From Phil1 sp964487565 (GTDB lineage Bacteria; Bacillota; Clostridia; Christensenellales; CAG-138): a stretch of DNA of 14,205 bases. Below, one piece after another: positions 13,781-14,205 of this stretch (the first letter of the stretch is position 1; each line of letters starts with the position of its first letter). Made by a program: the position numbers and the translations under genes. Location: assembly GCA_964487565.1 (NCBI GenBank), contig CAZARN010000026.1:1-14205 (forward strand), written 5' to 3'. Under the pieces are notes generated by a model that saw only the letters and a program-made list of their open reading frames with translations, was not told the DNA's origin and did no database searches.

Positions 13781-14131
13781 GGGGCCGTAACTGGTTTCGA
13801 CGGGGATCATGGAGGCCGGATAAGCGAGTCGAAGCCCCGAGCTTCGCTAAAATCGGGAATTAAACACTAACTGACGAAGATAGTTTCGTACCCGTCGCTG
13901 CGTAAGCAGTGACCGTCCGCCCGGCGGTGCCCACGCCGTCGGATACGGGCGTCATCAATGTGGGGAACCAGCCTGCGTAAGCTTTGCCGCAGGTGGGATC
14001 AATGAAGCTACTGAAGTCCTGAGCCTGCTTACGGGCGCCTGACGGAGGGAATGTCAAAACATAAGATACACTCGTAGAAAGTCTTGTTGACAGGTTTTCG
14101 GACAGGGGTTCGACTCCCCTCGGCTCCACCA
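13781..14131 (+). ncRNA. ssrA: tmRNA (10Sa RNA)
   Basis: Acts as both tRNA-Ala and mRNA: it rescues stalled ribosomes and adds a degradation tag to the unfinished protein. The ends form a tRNA-like acceptor stem, GGGGCCG (13781-13787) with CGGCTCC (14121-14127), then A and an encoded CCA (14129-14131). The 5' part has the conserved CTGGTTTCGACGGGG stretch, and the T arm GGGGTTCGACTCCCC is at 14105-14119. The tag frame is bounded by TAA at 13861 and ends at TAA 13903. It reads TDEDSFVPVAA (from ACT 13870), or is preceded by Leu (CTA 13867) or Thr-Leu. The hydrophobic VAA end fits recognition by ClpXP-type proteases. The 351-base length is typical. It is adjacent to its partner smpB. Confidence 0.96.
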
Positions 14132-14132
14132 T

Positions 14133-14184
14133 ATAAGAACGCTAATATTGATACGGTGAGTGTCAACATTAGCGTTCTTATTTT
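14133..14184 (+). terminator. Terminator of ssrA
   Basis: A long stem begins one base after the encoded CCA: ATAAGAACGCTAAT (14133-14146) pairs with ATTAGCGTTCTTAT (14168-14181). An A/C mismatch follows, then TTGA / TCAA, with an 11-base loop and a T run at the 3' side. Its A-rich left flank gives some bidirectional character. Confidence 0.8.
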
Positions 14185-14205
14185 ATGCCCGAAAAGCCTG
14201 TATTT

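Noticed and set aside
14098..14205. Prophage or island attachment at the 3' end of ssrA
   Set aside because: tmRNA 3' ends are known integration sites, but only a terminator follows and no repeat of the tmRNA end is visible before the window ends.

Overview
The window looks like chromosomal DNA from a Gram-positive bacterium of the Clostridia type, with moderately high GC. The evidence is strong AGGAGG-type ribosome binding sites, lipoproteins with classical lipoboxes, a LonB-type membrane-anchored Lon protease, and a run of housekeeping genes in a Firmicutes-like order (pgk, tpiA, gpmI, secG, rnr, smpB, ssrA). There is no rRNA gene, so no closer placement is offered. I see no mobile element, CRISPR array or tRNA.

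Layout. Positions 1-107 hold two terminators. Positions 107-2971 (minus strand) are a methionine-uptake operon, metN-metI-metQ. In front of it lies a 5' leader that carries a 40-codon Met/Cys-rich small ORF followed by an intrinsic terminator. Positions 3040-4756 (minus) are lonB. Positions 4912-5862 (plus) are a D-2-hydroxyacid dehydrogenase, convergent with a lipoprotein of unknown function (5953-6714, minus) and sharing a bidirectional terminator with it. From 6785 to the end everything is on the plus strand: pgk-tpiA-gpmI, a 57-codon possible gene remnant, secG, then rnr-smpB and the tmRNA gene ssrA with its own promoter and terminator.

How the genes work together. MetNIQ imports methionine. 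The leader looks like a translation-coupled attenuator: a ribosome short of charged tRNA-Met would pause in a run of Met codons, and a 10-bp pairing could then keep the terminator in front of metN from forming. This is the most interesting signal in the window. Firmicutes met genes are usually controlled by SAM riboswitches or T-boxes, and I see the hallmarks of neither here. The plus-strand block covers lower glycolysis (PGK, TIM, iPGM; enolase is not present), protein export (SecG) and ribosome rescue with RNA decay (RNase R, SmpB, tmRNA).

Secondary points: the lipoprotein gene at 6714 appears to be transcribed as a leaderless mRNA (predicted +1 is the A of its ATG). The tmRNA tag reading frame ends in FVPVAA and has no Ala resume codon. 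The ORF at 10426 looks like a collapsed amidohydrolase.
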